A DNA stretch of 64,000 nucleotides, taken from assembly GCA_947172415.1 (NCBI GenBank), contig OX359195.1, forward strand, positions 1,860,001-1,924,000, read 5' to 3'. The translations under genes and the position numbers were made by a program. Shown here piece by piece: positions 42,201-57,200 of the stretch. The notes beneath the pieces are model-generated. The model made no database searches and had not been told where the DNA came from. It saw only the letters and a program-made list of their open reading frames with translations. The stretch's first letter is position 1; every line of letters starts with the position of its first letter. This stretch comes from Chondrosia reniformis (taxonomy: Eukaryota; Porifera; Demospongiae; Chondrillida; Chondrillidae).

Positions 42201-45200
42201 CTACTGCAATTTGTTGTCGGCCCCTTCAACAAAGCCTTCACCAGTTGTAGACTCTAGATTTTGCAATACAGTGCCAACATTGTTTTGCTGCACTGTGAGC
42301 ATTGGCTCTTGAAAATTTTGCAAGGTAATTCCAGCTTTATCATTAGATGCAGTTGTGAATCCATTTTGCTTTTTAGAGTTCACCTTCTTCAAACTGTCGA
42401 GTTCAATATTGGAAGTAGCTGAAGACTGATTTCTGGAGAAATACCTTAATTTTGCACTCACATATTCTGAAGCCTGTTTTCTCAATGTATTTAATCTATT
42501 AGCACTCTGAGAATTATTTGATATAAGTGAAGGCGGATGGTTTTTACTATCACAGCACAAAATCCTCTTCCACACTTGTCGGGATTCTTTTGCTCGTAGG
42601 CAGTAAATAAAAAAGATGATTATGCCTTGGAATGCTGTCAGCACGGTGAATATCCATTCAATGGGAGTCTGAATATAGAAAGGTAGGCCTGTGCTGGCAA
42701 GAAGCCCTATACCCCAGCCTAGTCCAACAAGTACTGATAGCCCCATGGCAATCCACAAATTCTCCTTGACCATTTTATTCCTACCAGCCTTCTTGCTTCC
42801 ATGGTATTCAGTATTAAAATTTGGTCTTAATGATAGAGATATTATTATAATAATGAATGTTGCCCAGTTGAATATGTAGACCAGTCCAAAAGGGATAATC
42901 ACTCCAAAGTAGAAAGAATAATCATACACACGACAGCTACATTGAAATATAATCAAATACATATTGTATCTTACTCATATATTTATTTGCCATAATAAAC
43001 CATCTTATATAAATATACTTGTAATAGTTATACAATGTCACTTTGCAGTGTATCAATTATATACATGCAGGAGACACGAGGGCGCGAAGCATAAAAATAT
43101 ACGCAATAATAATCTTATATACTCTATATAGTATGACACTGTATTTCAAGAACTTACAAGTTTTTATGAAAGTAATTCTGATATCTTGGAGCTAAGGAGA
43201 ATGCCACTATAAAAGCTGGAACAACTGTGGAAGGAGATGATTTAAGAGTGTATAATATAAGTATATAGTATAGACAGATCATCTATATATATATATATAT
43301 ATATACATGTATATTTAATGATTTTTACTTTGGTATGCTGTTATATGAACAAACAGCAAAATAAATTGAATGATAAAGCACATTATAATATATGGATCAT
43401 TTTGGCAGTTTATGGAAGTGTTTTGATAGTTTACAGCTATAGGGAAGGATATGTAATATGTAAAACATTTGAAATATTGTGCATGAAAAATGATTTTGGC
43501 TATATAGCTATAATAGTGTGAACATAATATGATAGAGGCCCATTGCTACAGCAATAAATAACTGATGAAGACCCATGCAGGTGCACATGGGAGAAATGTC
43601 TTAGAAATCATTTCATTTTGTTTGTTGACTGCTACGTGATTGCTCAAGAATCATCTATGCACTTTAATTTAAGCATGACAAATTTATTACTATAACCATT
43701 CAGGCCTTTAGATTAAGTATTGATTCTTAAGTACACTTACCCCAGCATACTGCCATAGAGATAGCAACATAGTTTTTAAGATCTGGTTTAAAAACTTGAA
43801 CTAACATTCGATACAAATTGATAGCCTCTGCAGTCATTAAGAAGAAGGTAGCCAGGAAGAAGTACTGCATTAAAGCTGATATGACAATGCACCACTGCCA
43901 CACTGCCATTGAGAAGGTGCTGATTATGAAGGTAGCATACAACCCTGTGAGAGCTACACAGAGATTTATCAACAGTTTTCTGTGTATCCCTTTTCGAAGA
44001 TCCCTATATATATATTACACAAAATAAAAATGACCATATATGGTATAATAATATATGTTCTGTATTATCTGTCTGTATGCAAGTATACTGTGGACCAATA
44101 CTACATAGTTTTTCTTACGTACTTTATTATAATACTTACCTGTCAACTAAGAAAGGTATTACTGTTAAAATCAAACAAATGATTGATATACTAGTTCCTA
44201 TATAAGATACTGCAGTCAAGAACTGGTTTTGCAACCCTTTATCTGGGATCTTTGTTTCTGGAAAAGCATCCTGTATATGAAAACATATATATATATACCC
44301 ATAAACAGACCTATACAATAAACTATAGCTATTTATGTATATAGAAAATCTGGTAACATTAGTGTCATGTTTTTCAGGCCATCCCTACTTAGAGAGTACA
44401 GTAGTACCCTCTGATGTACGTATGTATATATGTTCTTTGTCATTTAGGTTTAACATAAGGCAGACTGAGAAATTGTTATAGTTAATAATATATTAATTAA
44501 TTATAATGGCATTAATTACTCCATACCACAGCCTAGACAGGTGTAATACTATGCATGCATACAATATGACTATATGGCAAAGGAGAAAAGTCTAGATCTA
44601 TATATTATATAGTATATGTCCTCATCCAAAGCTCTCACTGTAGGTCTATATAGTCCCTTATATTGCCTGATCAAGAACAGATGTACATAGCATGTTGAAA
44701 GATGGCGTTGTTATTATGTATTACATATATGTACGTACGTTTATGTGGTACAGGAAAGTATTATGAATTCACATCTGATATGTAGTTCATGCATGTATAT
44801 ATATATGTACATAAGTGGATGGAGATAGGTGTACATAAGGAGGCCTATATACAGTACATACCAGCAGGAGGGCAAAATTGGTCAAGTGATCACATTCACA
44901 AAATGAGGTGTCATTTGTTCCATTAACAAGACTGCAACCTGAGTCATCCCAACCACCATAACCACCTATATATATAATCAATATAATACGCATGTACGTA
45001 CATATATATTATATTAATGGAAGTGTTTTAAACAACCCACCATCGAATGAAAAGTTCCAAAATGTACACCTGGGAATTCCCTGGACAGAATTATTAAATA
45101 TCGAGTATACATAATATATATAATTAGAGGATTGACAATTTATACACAATATTATACATGTTTATTTGTCTCTTAGATGGTTCATCCTTCGACTTTTTGA

Positions 45201-48200
45201 GCATCTATAGAGACCTAGTTTTATTGTTAAGCTTTAGTCAGATGTTTCAACCCTGGGGGTCTTCTTCAGTGACTCGGTGGAAGGACGAGCCATCCAAGAG
45301 ATAAGCTTGAAGCAGTTAGAAGGAATCTTTGTTCATCATGCTAATAAGCTGCACGTTATGCACTGTGCCGTGAACTAAAATATTTTTATGGTATACAGTG
45401 CTGCCAAAGTTTCGGATTTTGTCCTAATACTCGGATTTTTGAAAGGACTTACAGCAGCTCGGATGGATTTATCAAAAACCAGATTTCACCGTAATTGAAT
45501 GGTAAAGGTCCTCACAAGTGGAAAAGGTTAAAATTCGCCATGCACCAAATGAAGATAGCTCAAACTCAAGCAGTCGCGGTGAAAGTTTAGAAAGTTATAG
45601 CAACAAAGAGTTACCTTCAAAGAAGCCCAGGTATAAATTCAGATTTTCTTGGTTGGATTTTTGACTATATATTAAATTTCGGATTATTGTTTACGTGAAT
45701 TGCATGGGACAATTATCAAATAATGTTGGTAGCACTGGGTATATATATATGTACCTCTTGGTCCAATCTTTCTAAGGTAATTTGAACAGGCTCTTGTAAA
45801 TCAAATATTTCACTTCCATTCCTAAAGATTGTCAAGGCAGCTACTACACTTCCTACTTTTGATGACTGAATGGTGTTTGTTCTTTGTTGAAAGAGCACAT
45901 CATTAGCATACAGAGCAGCAGAAACACGCAGCTCTGTACGATTGAGGCTGATGGCTGATCCTTGCAATGCTATGTTTGCTGAAGGAATGCTCATATTGGA
46001 ATTAATGGCAATATCCGTAGCAATGCTGGAGAGGTCTGGAACTAATTCCTTCATAGGATCTGCTATTATTACTTGAACTTCAATCCCAAATGACTCACCA
46101 CTGAAATTAAACGATTCATTTCTTTCAAGTGGAACATGTTCGGCAACAGTTTGAAGCAGATTCAGTAATCTACATACGTACATACAGGCCATGTAAAACA
46201 TCTATATGTAGTTACACAATTTTTACAGTCAGTTCAAAATGTGCGCACTAGCTGTACCTTGCAGAAGAGTTGGTCATTTGCTGACTCGCTTCAACTGCCT
46301 CCTCTGGTGCACTTGCCAACTGGTCAAAAGTTATCAAAATATCTCTGGAAACCTGAAATCATGCCATTGAGAATTTCACTTCATAAGGTATATATGGGGA
46401 TTGGTACCCAATCATGATCAGCATATATATAAACGTAGGAGCCAAAAATATTATAACTACGTAGGGGTATTTCAATATGTATGTACAGTAGAAAATATTT
46501 TGGACTTTTGTAAAGCAGCCACATTGCATGCCAACATTATTATTAAGTATATTCATAATTTCACTGAACATGGATTTTATTATTATTATTATTATTATTA
46601 CTAAGGTTACCCCTTCAGCCCAAGGCTGGTATAAATGGGGGACCTGACATGAAATACACAAAACAAAGACAAAAACCAGGACACACATATACATGAAATA
46701 ATACACAGGTTCTAAATTGGTATTATAATTTATAAATTGAACACACACAAAAAAATCATTACAGATTAACAATGGTTAGTCGGGCTCAGTTCCGACCACC
46801 TCTGAGGACACTACAATTGGTGTCCAGAAACAGCATTATTAAGGGGTATATATATATATAACCCTGGATCCCATATGGAATGACATACTTAAAAACACTT
46901 TCCATATTATATCACAATTTTATTCTCATAAAATATTCGGTGCCTTTTTCATATTGTATCACTTGAACTTCAATCCCACACTTGTCACACTATAATTAAA
47001 CTGGCATTTGTAACCGCCTCATCATTCCAAATGATGAAGAACTAAGGGTCGAAACGTCTTAATCCTTTGTTTGATTGCTCAATTTAATAATTTTCTTCAT
47101 GACCATTATCATTTCTAATTCATGTACATACGTATATGTCTTACATACATGTACATACCATCTTATCTTCTTGGATATCAGATGGCAAAATTATCTCCAA
47201 AAGTGAAGTAGCTAATGCCAGATCTTCAATTCTAATTTCTTCTGTGTTATTTGTGAATACTGTTACTAATTCACTCGCCAATTGAGCTCCATTGTCAATC
47301 TATATACATATATATGGTGACTTATCTATAATACAATGTCATATGAATATATATATATACAATGTAACGTAATAGGCTAGAAGGATTGAATCAAGGAAGT
47401 GTACATGTGTATGTGTATATAGATGAAGTTTATATCAGGCCATTCCTACATATTTAAATATATAGACAGAACATATTATACGTATATAACTTGAGCATCA
47501 GCAACATGACTTTGCAATTGAGTGGCAATTCTGGATATTTCGACCTGAGGGTCTTCATCAGCAATATATATAATGAGGGGTGCACATACAAGCCAGTTTA
47601 AATAGAAACGTGTGACAGTTAATTGGTGATGTCAAAAAAGTGTGCCGTCCACCCCTCATTATATTGCTGACGAAGATCCCTTGGGTCGAAACGTCTAGAT
47701 TTACCAAATTCATGTTGCTGATGCTCATGTATTAGAGTTGACAATGCATGTTATGTAAATATACATTCAATGGTATATACATATATAGTTAGTCTATAAA
47801 TAATACTGCTCACATTGGATAGTTCACACAAAGACTGAGTTGTTCCTGCTAAATTACAGTTAGAACAGTCTGGATTGTTCCAAATTCCACCATTTAAATA
47901 GTTGCCCCTGCATTGTCTGGTTGCTACCAGGTTTAGTAAACCAAATACAGATGGAACACCACATGGACATGGTAGCTCAACAGTTTGACCAAGCTCTGTC
48001 TCAGGCCACATTACACTACCAACACTTCCGCATTCAGTAACTTCATCAGGACATCCATCTGCGTTAATAATTAGCATACTACTGTATGATAGTCCCAGTT
48101 TGTATATACGTATAACCATAAGTATGGCGTATATATTCCTTCTATATATTTTGCATATATATATACCATATACTTGTATTTATAGAGGCTGTGAGGGCTT

Positions 48201-51200
48201 GAATTGAGGCCAGTTCTAGAATGAAATAGAGGGGGGCTGGGCCTCTATATATTTGGACACAATTTATTTAAAGTTATGTGAATTGCATGTACAGTATTTG
48301 TAGAGAAATCTTACCAAATCTCACAATCGGAGAAACCTGAATTGGTTGATTTATAACTAGGAAAGCTTGCTGTAGAGCCAGAGACACTGGAGCTGCTAGC
48401 AGAGAGGACAGAACCGTACCTTCTGTGGATTGTACAGTGTCAGCACTTGACACAGTAGTCACTATAATTATATTCTCCGGGACACCAGAGACACTTATTA
48501 CTTCTGATTTCAGAGTGCTGTTGCCATTAGTAACATTTAGCTGACTACCTGATAGGAGAGCATTGACCTCATTCACCTAACATTATGTAAATACATATAT
48601 CAAATATATACTGCTATGTTAATTTATACTGTAAATATAAGTTTAAAGTATCCATGAAGAGACCTATATACGTATATCAGAAGCATTTTTACATCCAGCC
48701 ATATTTAAATTATTTTGTTTATCAGGCCTAGGCGTTTACAAATCTTTTTTATAATTCTCTATACTCAATTGTCATGGCAACAGGTTGATAATAGGAGGCT
48801 ATTAGCTAACATTTATAGTGTGAGCTGCTCAAGAATATACAGCATGGAAAATGTATATACAGGTATTTGAAGCATAATTATACAAGTTTTAAAATTAGTC
48901 ACAGAAGCAAATATCACATATTTCTTCTCTTTATTAGCCATGCATATCAATCCATGGCTGTCCGAGTGTTATGTTAATTGAATATAGATATATATCTCAT
49001 CAGACTTCCACTGAAATACAATTATTTAGCCTCGACATTGATCATCAATATATTACTTTGGTTATAGGCCTCAGCTTGCATGGGGCTATATAGATATGGC
49101 TAGTCATATGCAAATTTTAGAGGTAACTTGATAACAAGGTCATCAAAATGACAGAGGAAAGTGTAAATGTTATATAAGTACAGATCTGGAATATAAACAT
49201 GCAGTTTTATGAACATTCCAAAAGAATCTAGCTATATATATTAATTTTACATTTTCTCAAGTTCCATGTAATTTTAATTATGGTAAATATTAATATAATA
49301 GGTCCTGGAAATTAAAAAGTGTTTAATGCAGTTTTTATCCTAACCTGTTCAAGAAAATCACTAGAATTAGCTATCTGCCTCCTTTTTCTGTTTGTCTCGA
49401 CCAGGTCCACAGCTAGTGTTTGCTGAATTAAACCTTCAAACCATTAAAGAAAGCAAATTTAAAGGAGTGCATGTATACGTATATAATGTAAAATGTCATA
49501 CAGTATAGAAGTATATAGTGGCTATTATACGTACATAGATACACAATCCTTGAGCTACATAGTATATAATATGGCATGCATGGGACTCACCTCTGATCAA
49601 GACGGATGCACTCCTTGAAATAGCTACCCTACCATCAAATGCTGTACTAGTTGCTCTACAGTGATACTGAATCCCTCTGTCACTTGGTTGTATGGAAAAG
49701 ATGGTATATTGTTGACCGTACACATTTAAAGGTTGGTCATCCTGGTACCATTGAATGAGTGGTTGAGGGAGACCTTCTGCAACACAAGTTAGAGTTACTG
49801 AGCTGTAAAGGACTGCTATTTGATCTTGTGGATCTTGAGTGATTTTGGGTGGGGTGTATTCAGTAATTTCTACATTTACAAGTATAGATATGAAAAAGTA
49901 CGGATTATTTTGCAGCGGGATACATTAACTATAGATACGATTCTTGAGCTTTAGCAACACAACTTATTTAAACTTTAGAATGTTTCGATCTGTAGGTCTT
50001 CATCAGCTACATAAATCAACTCCTTTAATGATCTCAAAAGCAAATCACTAACTGTCACACCTCACATATATTATACCACCAATAAACTAACCCCACTCAA
50101 TTAATTTATTTAGCGGATGAAGACCTATTTAGTGTTCTAGCAAAGGGTATGCAGGTTCATGACTTATGCATAGAGTTCTAGACTATAATCTGATTAATAG
50201 TCATGGCAATGCGCTGTGTATATCCCAATGCTATGGCAAAAGGCTGCTAATAGAGCTAGGTATACAGCATGAATTGCTGATATACATAAGAAGGATACAC
50301 AGTGTGTAACGTTCATATATACAAGCATGCAGGAAGTGAAACAAGTCTAAATCTAACACATTTTTAAACGGCACAGAAGCAATTATCATGTACATACCAT
50401 ATATAGATATTGTATTGCCATTTGTGGTACATTCAATTATTTCTACTCTAAATCCAGCTTGGTATATCAGGGAGTACGGTAGTACTCCCTATGTAGGGAT
50501 GACACGGTTTTTTTCGTTTTCCCCATACATTGGTATAGGAGCGAAATCCCGAAATAGGCCGAAAATCGACAAAACAAGGCTATGTATAGCTAAATATACA
50601 ATATACATACTCTAAATAGACCTTAAAAGCAAGCGAATATGTCCCGCTGGCGAAATAATAAACTTTAAAAATTCCCATTTTCGTCTTCTTCATATTCTTC
50701 TTCTTCTTCTTATTCTTCGTCAGCCATAACTAAAAAACTATATAAGCTTTTGGACTAATTGTTACACGAAACTACTGCAAATTTTCCGAGCTGTATTCTT
50801 TTGTAGAAGCGAGAGCGATAACGCTATTATTGAGCATGGCGGTTTTCATGACCCTAGAGTCAAGGCCTCAATAAAGTCGCCATTTTAATGACGTCATAAT
50901 CAGTCGAAGATTGCGAAACCAAAATGATTTTAATTATACGAATCTAATTCCTAGCCCATGCTCCATAAAAAGTACAGAAACTAGAAATATTAAAAATTTT
51001 CTACAAAAATAGTGAAGATGTAGGGATGGCATAAAAAGTAGAGAAACAAGAAAGGGATGTTACACAGTGAAGCATTAGCTATACATGAATCCTACAAGCA
51101 AGGGTGTTGTATGATTCATGCACAGCTAATGCTTCACTGTGTAACATCCCTTTCTTGTTTCTCTACTTTTTATGCCATCCCTACATCTTCACTATTTTTG

Positions 51201-54200
51201 TAGAAAATTTTTAATATTTCTAGTATAAGATATATACAATTAATGTAGCCATTTAAAAATCACATAGTTTAATGGATTTTGATTCTACAAGAATACATAT
51301 ACATACGTATAAAATTAATAAATAATATATCTACTTTATATATATATATATACGTATATGCACATGGAAAAAGCATATTATACGTATCATTACATTCGTA
51401 TATTCCCCAGCAGACTCAATAAAGTCATTTAACATGTAATATACCTTCAGAGCACCTTTCCCCTGTAAAATATCCACTGTCAGACTCAGTACAATTACAG
51501 GTAAAACTATCAATTCCATCAATACAGTGTCCGCCATTCTGACATGCATTTGGACTAGAATTGCAATCATTAAATGCTATTTAAAAGGGAAAAACAAGTG
51601 TATGTAGCGAGTTAAAATGTGCACAGTATATGAGATAACACAAGACAGTTTTTAGGCATGTATAATCTTTATATATTTGTTATATGTGCACTTGACTCTA
51701 ACTAGAGCTAGGCTGACATGATGTCTAGACTAGATCTATTTTGCATATATAATACATACATTACCACTACAAGAATACTGATGTTTACTTATTTATATAC
51801 AATATAAAATCCCTGGCTTAATCTAACCTTTTACTTCAAGCTTAAATTCCCACACATTTTGTCCAATAATTGGAGCCACAAATCCATTCATTGCTCTACA
51901 AGAATATTTAGCATCATCAGTTAACCTTAGTTTATAAATATGCAAGGAACTAGTTCTGTTCAAAATTTCGTTACTATCGTTAGAGTTGACTTCAATGCCG
52001 GAAGATAATGTAAAACTTGGTACATTGTCTTGTAATATGAACCCGTTTCTTAACCATTGTATAGAAGGTAGAGGTGATCCACTAGCAGTGCATATTAGTT
52101 TAAGGGAGGATCCCTCACTCCTTGTCAGCAGTCCATTATGAGATATAATATTACCAGTGGCCTCTTTGACTAATATAATAGATGGTCTTACTGTTTGGAG
52201 GAATAAATAATTAGAGTATTATAATATAGATACATATTATATGCACCTGTACACTTGCTATATATGGCCTATACGCTCCAACTGACCTATTATATTTATA
52301 GTAATGTTAGGTGAAAATCTAATTCCAATTTCATTTCCAGCTACACAAGCACAGATGTCACCTGCATCACTGCGGCTGAAGTTGCTTAGCACCAATGTAC
52401 TAGTTGTTACACGTTCTACTGTTCTTGAAGAGCTGCTGTTTATGAGAGTAAATCCTTTTATCCAGTCTACTTGTGGAGCTGGATTAGCCTTTGCTTGACA
52501 TTCCATTGTAAATACTTCTCCCAAAACAGCATTACGAGTCTCCAAAGGGAGAAATAAAAATTTGGGAGAATCTATTGTCATGAGAATATTATTTCTCTTA
52601 TTAATGGCTTCTATATACAAACATAATATGCACATACCCCTTATAGTAACAGAAGCACTTGTACTTTCTGAACCAAATCTGTTTGAAACTGAACACTTAT
52701 ATTCTCCCTCATCACTTCCTGTCACTTTAATAACTGTAAGTTCACTAAATTGGAGACTATTGTTAGTTACAATTTTGTACTTGGGCTCTTCAGTTGAGAT
52801 TATCTCTCCATTAAATCTCCATGTAAACACTATGTTAAACATTGGATCTGCCAAAGTAGGGCATATTAACGTATGGTTCTCTCCTTCCATAAGAGTTGCA
52901 TTTCTCAGCAGATTGGTTATTTGAGGGGCCACTGTACAATGAATGTACGTATAAACAGTAGTATATACATGCACGTTTAAACATACTATTTTCTATACTG
53001 AATCTTTATTATATAATAAAAAGCATATATAACTTATTATAAGTTATAATTGTACAGAGAAGCTATATAATGTTCACTTATGCATTCATACCTCCAGTGA
53101 TTGTAAGGGAAACTTTGGCAGAGTCTGTTCCTTTGGAATTGCTAACATAAACAGTGTATGAACCACCATCCATTATCCCAGCTTTGAGTATCTTCAAGGT
53201 AAGCTTGTCTTCTGAAAACATACAGTCACTTTCATTGTTTCTTCCTATGTCAATAGCACAACTGCCATTTGGAAATATCCAATTGATATCATCTGTTTTA
53301 ACAAGTGGTATTGCTTGTGTGATCTTAAAAGACAAGACTGCCATATTGTCTCTTTGTACTGAAATGTACATTCCACTTTTTGAAATAATAATGGGAGCTT
53401 CTGTAAAGGATATATATATTATATACATAATCATGATATACATATGTACAGTATATATATATATGTATATAGGTACATATCACATATACATTAATATTTT
53501 ATATTTTATACACACATATATAAGAACATTTTAATATAAGAGTCCTGATATTAAACGTATGCATATGTAATGTAATCAATAATTAATATGCCAAACGAAG
53601 CAAATGACTAAACTTCTATTAAATTGAAACCAGTAATCACCTTTGAGTCTTTTGAGATGAAAGAAATCATCTCAGTTTCACCCTACTATAAGCATCATGA
53701 TCAGTGCATGTAGTATATTGATAAGAGGGAGATGGAGACTATATACCTAAACAGGACTTTCAAAATGCCTGTACAAAAGCTCTGTATGAGATAGTCACTG
53801 GAAATATTATGCCACATCACAGTCTTACATAGTCTTTGTGGAATCAAGTCCCTATTATCCTTACAAGGTTTAGTGCATGTATACGTATTTTAGATATACG
53901 CAAAATAAAACCATGCACCAAAGTTATTCATTACATACATATATTATAATTAAAATGTTGCTGAAAACATATACTGACTTATTTGCATATTAAAATCTAC
54001 TGACTGTATATTTCAGTTGAAGCCATTCCAACTCCAGCCTCATTAGAAACCACACACATATAGTTTCCAGTGTCGTCAGGCTGTGTTCCAAGCAGAATAA
54101 TTAGATGTGGAGTCACCTCCCTTGGGAGCGGACCGGAGTTATTGTACCACTGGTATGCATTTGATGGTCCTCCCCCAGACTGGCAATGTAGTTCTACTGT

Positions 54201-57200
54201 TTCATTCGAAGCATTGGGCCTTATTTCAGAGTCTACCTGAACCGTACCATTTGGTGATACTATTATACAGAAATGCAAAAATGGAAATTTTATTATATAG
54301 CCAAATACATTATGAACATGGACTATATAATGTATACATGTATATACCTCCTGATTATATATATACATACCTGCTAGTTCAACTACAGTTGATTCCTTTG
54401 AAGTAAAATCTTTCACAGTGCATTCATATTTACCAAAATCATTAGAATGGACATTCTCTATATTTAGTTGTAGACTGTCTGTGGCTCCCGTTATTCTTCC
54501 AGTTGGTAAGTTGCTTGATAAACCATTTTTATCCCATGTCACATTCAGGCTTCCGTTCAATGTAGTGAAGCAGTTTAAAGTAACTGTATCACCAACATTT
54601 ACAGAATGACTTACTAAAAAGTTTGATTAGGAAACATTAAGTTGAGTCAATTACAATCAAAATTGCTTTTTTGCAATAATATATGAAATCTGTACATTTA
54701 TTATACATTTTTGCAGGTAACTTGGCAAATAAAGACCATACAAAAGGTAGGGCTCTTAATTAAAGGCCAAGTTGACACAACAAATTTGATTATGGAACTG
54801 TCAAAAAGGCTTTATTCTCATAATGATTGCTACAAGCACTCCTTATTCCTTCATTATTATACCGTACAGCAACAATTGTATGTGTGTGAATATTTATGCG
54901 AATTTCGAAAATTTGACCTCTGAACAAATGTATGTGCTTCTTATTTATGCGTATATGATTACGTGCTTTAATGCCGTATTAATTATATATAGTCCAAATA
55001 GAAATTTATGCGCTCAGGAATTACCTCGCATAATTTGCATAAATAAAACTCACGCGTACAATTGTTGCTTTACGGTATATATATTCATGCTGTGTAATTT
55101 TTATTTAAGTTAATTACATACTGCACACATCATGCTACAAATAATAATACTTACTTGGAACTGTTATATGAGAGACCTCGCCAGAGATCATTTTTGAATT
55201 ATTTACCGATCCTGAAATCTTAAAATTGTATAATACCCCTGGATTTAATCCACTATAGGTAAAATTGCTGTCATTGGTATAAGAGATTAATCTTCCTGGA
55301 TCTAGTTCAACTCTGAAGCCCATTGCATCAGGAACTTTAACATCACTGATATTTGAAGGAATGTACCATCCAAAAGAAAGACTGGTATTACTAACTTTCA
55401 ATGGGAATACAGGTATGGTTTCTAAAGGAAGAGTAAAATTACGTTTATTTGATAAAATAGTAAACTATAGTGTACATGTATTGTATGTATATTGAGAGAA
55501 AGAGAGACTATAATTATTATTACAGCTAGTGACATGTACGTACGTGCACGTGTACTCTCAAATAAAGAGAGAATAAACACTAGGCCCATGAGTCACTTTA
55601 TCTACATAGCTCATTCCTTTTGTCAATAAACGTCAGCATATATAGATTCACTCTTCTGCTTCCTACTGAACTCATATTATATGTATGTACATATGTACAT
55701 GAAAACTTTCCTTGTTTTACGTATATATATGTACAATTATATATGTACATATATTTCAATTAAACTCCCCAGCAATCCCATAAATACAAATATACAAGAC
55801 ATTCCCAAAATGACTCACCAGTACAATTGCTATAACTGGCATTTGAAGAGGGCCCAACAGTGCAAGTACAGTAATAACTTCCAATTGTATTGATACAATT
55901 CTGGGCACACCCACCATTGTCTATTTGACACTCATTGATATCTAAAAATGATCAAATTGCAATTATTATACAGTATAAAGAAACCTGGTGAGGTGTATAT
56001 ACTTCAATTAAATAGTACTTAATTTCATCCAAAGACTATATTAAATATAAAAGTCTTCTTCACTTAAATCTGCATGGTATAGTTATAATTCACTATTTAG
56101 TTTAATATGGAGTATTTACAGGTTATTATAATACCTTTATGGTAATACTGTTTACAATCACACAATTGGGTTCAAAGTTTATAAAATGGATTATATATAC
56201 AGAATCTTTTGGTGTAAAGGAAAATCTGGTTTACACCAAGGGTCCAGTTTATAGGTGTTAGCGGGAAATTTTTGCGGATAGAAATTTTCGTGAATCTTTG
56301 GAAAAGTCCTCATAAATGTTCCTGGTTCTTATATAATTATTTTCGCCATTTTATATTTTTGCGTGCTCCACATGTATATACTTAGTCTGGACGGATGGCA
56401 GCTGGTGCAGAACTTGTGCGCTTGGGAGTGGAAGCGATGGTGAGAGGTTATCATACGTACAAAGATGTTTGGGCTGCCACAATTGGTGAACAACTTCCGT
56501 GCCAAAGAACAAGGTAATGTAATGCTAAGGATGTCTTCGCAGTAGCTGAGTTATCGTTGGTCACATCCCAAGGAAGATTTCCGCTCCCTGTTCCATGTTT
56601 CTGCACAAAGGTCCGTTTGGTAGTGGCAGCGCATCGACAGGCTTGAACCACAGTTGCAGAGAGTGAGACATAGCTAGAACACGTGAAACTCGCGAAAATT
56701 TCTTCTCAGTATATATAAAAAAGTGCGGAAGACATTTTCGCGAGTTCTGGTTTGCTCACAAAAATTGCGAAAATTTCCCGCTATACGGTATACAATATAA
56801 AGTGTTTATATGAACTTCATTAAATTTTAATTATATTTATATTGTACCATCACATTGCTTTCCATTTTCATTAATCTTATATCCACTGTTGCAACTGCAA
56901 GTATAGCCTCCACAGGTATTATGACAATTTTGTTCACATGAATGCAATTCATTGCTGCACTCATCAGTGTCTATATAATACCAACATTTATTTTTAATAA
57001 TAATAATGATAATGATTGTTTATTATTGTGACATGCTATACAAAACTGAAATCAGTAAAGACAGCCTAACCACAAGGGTTTATAAGTCACACTAAAAGAC
57101 ATTGACTGCAACTGGATTAATTGGAGAGGAGGGGGGAGTGAATTGTATGCATTTATAAAAGTATATGTTGAGTAAAGCTAGGTGACTGATTTGTGCTGCA

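Noticed and set aside
56451-56651. 66-codon minus-strand frame inside the MITE
   Set aside because: No recognisable domain; likely chance in a GC-richer insert.
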